Positions 59,593 to 64,000 of a stretch of 64,000 nucleotides of DNA are shown in pieces (positions within the stretch are counted from its first letter, which is position 1; each line of letters starts with the position of its first letter). Under the pieces are notes generated by a model. The model was not told the DNA's origin, made no database searches, and worked only from the letters and a program-made list of their open reading frames with translations. The translations under genes were made by a program, and so were the position numbers. Source of the DNA: Pseudoscleropodium purum (taxonomy: Eukaryota > Streptophyta > Bryopsida > Hypnales > Brachytheciaceae); contig OZ017802.1 in assembly GCA_963969395.1 (NCBI GenBank), positions 2,854,501 to 2,918,500 on the forward strand. Direction: 5' to 3'.

Positions 59593-62500
59593 ACTTTATG
59601 AAGAGATCACCCCATCACTAGGCTATAGCTCACAACAATTTAAGAATTTGTTTTGTTTTCCAAACTCTATTCCCCATCCTCAAGTATTGTGCATCACTTA
59701 GTGATCTTCTCAACCTTGTTTGTGAAAAAAAATTTGATACCCAATAATGAATTTTGAGAAATTGATAGCGAAATTTGATAAATTCCTCTGTGAAAACAAC
59801 CAACTAATACACATTTGATGTGCACCTTTGCCAGAAAATTGGAACCCTAAATCTGAACCCAAAAATTCAAAATCCAAAAAAGCTAAAGCTCAACCCACAG
59901 ATGGCTTCTTCCCTCCAAACCAATCCATCCCTCGAGCTAAAAACAAAACAACCACCATGTCATCTGTACATAAAAACAATGCAAATATGGAACGACTTTG
60001 TTCACCTCATCTCCAACACAACACATTCACAACTTTGAAATTTGATAGTAACAATCTTTGCTACAATCAACAATGGCGCAAGATCGCAATGCAACTTGAT
60101 GATCTTGGTGAAGAGAAAAAAAACACTAGTTTGTTCTCGTGTCTCCATAATCTATTAAAGTTTCTAATGTTTAGAGTAGTGTCTGCTTTTACAAAAGGGC
60201 CTATAAAAAGACAAACCAATGTGATTAGACTACATGCAATCACCACTAGCTAATAGTAGGGTGGTCTTTGGACATCAAGGAATAATGTCAAAACATAACT
60301 AAGGCTAGCTCACATTGACATCAAGCTAGTGACAATGTAGGCCTTGGGCTCAATGCTCTAGTACCATTCCTTAGTGCTCAAAGACCATTCTTTCTACTAG
60401 TCTTTCACCCCAAATATGCAAATGGGATACAAATTCAAATGCAATTTAGAGTAAGAAAAAAACTAGGGACCAAATAAAGGTGACATTTCCTGACATTAAG
60501 GATAAAACATCCTAAAAAACATTAGTTTAATGACAATGTAATTAAGTATCCTACTTTAGCATAACTTCTACAAAAGAGGCTTGAATTGATGTGCAACATT
60601 TGCAAGCATTGAACCTAAATCTACTACACTAATGTTTGAAATATTTTTGAGTTTTACTAGCTATTTTCCTTTCATTCCCATATTGAATTGATTTTTTAAG
60701 CATTGAGTCATTCATTAGAAGAAATTTGAAGGCTTGAAAAGCCTGCAAATTATCATGTTAGGAATAGGATTGGTGCAGTGCTAGGAATTACGAGAACTAG
60801 ATTATTGATGTGTCTGAGCCCTTGCCACATCATTGTCCCCCCCCCCCTACATTTTTTTTTCAATTGTTTTTGGTATTTGAAGATTAATTTTTATTTTATT
60901 TTTTTGAAATTTTTTTTGACAATGGGCCATTCCCTTTGTTGCGGGGAAGGAATAGGCCCAAAACAGGTTTTCAAAGCCTCCAAATTTCTTCTAATGTTTC
61001 TAATTTTAACTCTAAATAGAAATTTTATATAATTTTTCACTAGTTTATTTTAATGTTTTCAAATTGTAGCTAGATTTTGTCTCGAATTCTACCGTCTAAC
61101 AATGACATAATAAGAAGTTCTCCTCAAATATTGTCACCATCACCATTTTTATCTAATTGCTTGAATGATTGACACAAGGTAGAACAACAAATCATAGACA
61201 GAATTAGAAGTTTGCCTTCATGCTATTGCTAAATTTAAATAAAAATTGCATATAAAGACAAATATAAGAAAGGGCAAGAATAATTGAAATTATATTTTTT
61301 CCACAAAGTATAAATTTGTTATGAATTTTTGAAGTACGCTATCCATCATGGCCTAAAATAGTCTCTAGACTTCTTCAAAATCAACAAAAAAGTGGACCCA
61401 TAATAGTCATCAAACTCATCTAAAATAGTCACAATATTTCCTAAAATGGATACAAAATGAAGGCCTAAAAAAGTCACTTCTTAAGACATTGATTGTAGCC
61501 ACTAACTCAATCCAATGTAGCCCAAATCTCATTTACTAAAAAAAGATTGCAATAAGTCATTTCCTAAATGTTTGGAATAGACCTTTTATCCATAATGGGT
61601 TCTTCTACCTTAAGGGCTAGTTTCCACCAAAGTCAAAACAAAGGCTCTTTTGAATTATTGAAGTAATGATTAATGGAGAGATAGACATGGTCTAAGTTGA
61701 TTTTTTATAAATAAAAGTCTACTTGCATTAAAATCCCATATGGCTAAAGTAGATAATGTTTTGCCAATTTTTAGGAGGGTTTTTTTGCCACCTCTTTGAA
61801 ATAGGCTTGATGAATTTCTAAAAGATTATGATAGGCTACAATCTCACAACCATAGGTTTTGTCTATTTAATTGATCTTCTGTTTGGCATTGTGTTGAATC
61901 TAATACTACATAGATATGGCCTGAATATGGTCTCTATTGGATTTACACCAACAACATGTAAAATGTCATTACTACTATAGCTAAAGGGCCAGGTCAATAC
62001 ATTGATGCCAAATAATCAATTAAAGTTCAAAAGTAGATTTATAACTTTGAAGTTGTTTAAAAGATTTTAACATCAAATTGAAAGTAATTATAAAAATACT
62101 TAGTAATTATCTTGTTCAACTTCAAATACCATTGAAATGGAGTTCAAAGATTAGAGTAGAGAAGCTCTTTATACAAGTGGGGTGGTAGAAGATAAAACAA
62201 CTCACGTGGGATATGTAAATTAAGATTAGTAGGAGCTCATCCACTCATAGTTAAATCAAAATGAGGAATTGTGTTTAAAGTAGAGTTTCAAATTTCATTT
62301 TGATAATGTAGAATAATTTTTTTCAAATTTTTTGAGCTAAGTTAATGTAGTAAATATAGGTCGTAGTTTGGAAATGAGAAATGTGTGCAGATACTCCAAA
62401 ATCTTGTTGAGTGTACACAAGGCAAGGCAAGTTGCACCCTCCTGACATGACCCCCAAATGAGGTACGTTCTGAGCCAAGTTTTTTTTTTTTTTTTTCTAG

Positions 62501-62730
62501 ATGCCGGCAAACAGGATTTTTTCTTCTTCTTCTGTCGGTTGCTGAAAAACTGAAGCAAGTACAATTGTAACTTGTTACTTACGAAGCTAAAAATTTGGAG
62601 AATTGTAACGAAAACTGGTGACAAAGCAAAATTCAACTAAGCAAATTCAATTATTTTTAACTTAGGGCAGGTTTACACTACAGTCCTATACCAAGAGTTC
62701 ATGGGTTCAAAAAACCACCATTTGTTTTTC
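59593..62730. other. 3.1 kb AT-rich stretch, no gene seen
   Basis: A 141-codon plus-strand frame at 59828-60253 is Lys/Asn/Gln-rich and looks like open AT-rich sequence; no domain is recognisable. Homopolymer runs occur near 60837 (11 C) and 62478 (T). A family-D-like piece lies near 61310-61360. Confidence 0.45.
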
Positions 62731-63317
62731 TTAACCCTTTAGTGACCATGGTTGATTTGAGGGGTGAGCGCAGTTTTTGAATACAAATTTGGAAAAGGGA
62801 AATTTCATCACTACTCCAAGGAAGTAATTCTAGATCAAACCATAGGAATTGATGTTGTAGGCTTTATCCGCAATAAGATCAAAAAATGAACATGATTGGA
62901 CGGTGCAATTTGTTGTGAGTGATCTTCAAAGTGATGCATTGAAATAGCCTTCAATTGAAGCAACATAACATATTATTGCCCATAACTTTTGAAACCTGTC
63001 TCCACAATTCATGAGGTTGCTAGGCAACATTTCTATTGTTCTTAGGCATCAATTTCAAATAAAATCACATGAATTGTTGAATATATATATATGCGACTTA
63101 GAAGGTATGACTCAGGTCACCCCTCTTGTCTTTGGACAAGTACAACTATCTCGTCACTGTACAAAATTCTTTGAAACTAGATTTGTTTGGAGCACATGCT
63201 AAAGCTCTATTTGTGTTACTCTTTGGATTTTTTTCAAATACCTTGTATTGAGAGTTGTAAAAGACAAAAAATCCAAAATTCGTCCCAAAAGTGGTCAAGT
63301 AGTCACTAAAGGGTTAA
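62731..63317. mobile_element. Possible 587-bp inverted-repeat element
   Basis: TTAACCCTTTAGTGAC at 62731-62746 is exactly repeated inverted at 63302-63317. Outside, CCATTTG(T) is also shared in inverted order with a six-base offset, so the true ends may be about 15 bp further out. The interior lacks an enzyme frame and includes a short (AT) run at 63081-63092. It is probably a MITE; I cannot name the superfamily because no clear target duplication is visible. Confidence 0.55.
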
Positions 63318-63589
63318 CAAATGGAAGAACCTTTGTATTAAAAAAAACACAATACAAAACGACCAAGCTGAATAGTTGGACAATGAAGAAAATGAGCACA
63401 ATAAAACAAGGGGTTGAACCAAAGCTAAATGAATAAAAGACGGGAGGGGTGTTCTTGTTTCAAACAACACAATACCCATTTCTTGAAGCAAGAATAGGCA
63501 AATGGATCCAAATACTATCAAAATTCTACCAAATTTTTGTGGCTTATTGAGGGCGTTGATGTGTTGCAAAATTTGCCTTCAGTTATGCC

Positions 63590-63990
63590 TCCTATTAAAG
63601 TTCAACAAAGTTCAATAGAGCATCCCATAGAGTTTTCTCAGGAAAATCAGGAGGCCATTGATGATGATTGAAGACTATATTTTTCTTAGAAATCCATATG
63701 ATCTACAAAGAGGAGGCACAAAGGAGGGTCTAAATCATCGTGAGGCAATGAAACTATCTAATGAAACTGTCTAGGGAAGGCAAATCCGAAGATACATTCG
63801 GTGAAATTCAATCTAATGTGGGGGTTTGTATTTGATGCATCTCCCAATAAATGATGAAGAATGGCTTGGGCGTACTCCCAGATCCTTTGGGCTTGTAAAC
63901 ATGAGAATAATTGATAGTGAAGAGTTTCATCCATCCCCAAGGTGCAAACAATTACATATGATGTCGATGTCTAGATTAATTTGTGAACTC
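63590..63990 (-). pseudogene. LINE (non-LTR retrotransposon) 3' remnant, zf-RVT region
   Basis: Read on the minus strand from the right edge: GMDETLHYQLFSCLQAQRIWEYAQAI, then RLNFTECIFGF. After a stop and frame change come IIWISKKNIVFNHHQWPPDF and EKTLWDALLNF. This is the pattern of the zinc-binding region after the reverse transcriptase in plant L1-type elements (ETL.HL...C..A..IW, then W..W..RN..VF). Stops and frameshifts show that it is dead. The reverse transcriptase, if present, would lie beyond the window. Confidence 0.6.
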
Positions 63991-64000
63991 CATGAGTGGA

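Noticed and set aside
59828..60253. 141-codon plus-strand frame
   Set aside because: Lys/Asn/Thr-rich chance frame in AT-rich DNA, overlapped by a second frame, with no domain.

Overview
This is nuclear DNA from a land plant or close streptophyte relative. The genes have spliced exons with GT..AG introns of roughly 80 to 1500 bp, and the spaces between genes are long, AT-rich and full of degenerate repeats. It carries an ACR3-type arsenite transporter gene, a family kept in bryophytes, lycophytes, ferns and gymnosperms but lost from flowering plants. That, with the short introns and about one gene per 10 kb, points to a non-flowering plant, most likely a bryophyte. This lineage call is an inference; no marker in the window fixes the species.

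Layout. (1) 1-17.9 kb is repeat-rich, with two small unrecognised spliced genes: a 134-residue one-helix membrane protein (4440-5366, +) and a 4-exon protein of about 238 residues (14462-12307, -). Between them lies a dead 3.1 kb Tc1/mariner element (7755-10848) with 575-bp inverted ends and a GC-rich hAT-type element nested in its transposase. Around these two genes a ~215-bp intron/exon module has been copied several times in both orientations. (2) 17.9-23.4 kb holds a 5-exon gene for a Myb/SANT plus bromodomain nuclear protein of 1487 residues, with a huge low-complexity linker. (3) 23.4-31.4 kb has no gene I can support. (4) 31.4-33.7 kb holds an intronless ALS3/STAR2 (UPF0014) ABC-transporter membrane subunit gene, behind a leader made of four degenerate ~160-bp tandem units. 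(5) 33.7-41.1 kb is repeat-rich and gene-poor. (6) 41.1-43.4 kb holds ACR3 (3 exons, -) with a 103-residue N-terminal extension and an 81-bp tandem repeat directly upstream. (7) 47.1-51.9 kb holds RAD51B (11 coding exons, -), with one exon junction whose frame does not close. (8) 52-64 kb has no intact gene: a PIF/Harbinger (Tourist-like) MITE, a near-perfect 156-bp palindrome, another inverted-repeat element and the tail of a LINE at the right edge.

The recognised genes do not form a pathway. ALS3/STAR2 (aluminium tolerance) and ACR3 (arsenite efflux) both handle toxic metal or metalloid and lie 7.5 kb apart, convergently oriented, but nothing links their function directly. All exon boundaries were set by eye from splice consensus and frame closure. 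The coding totals of the ALS3, ACR3, bromodomain and two small genes divide exactly by three; RAD51B does not, and this is flagged.
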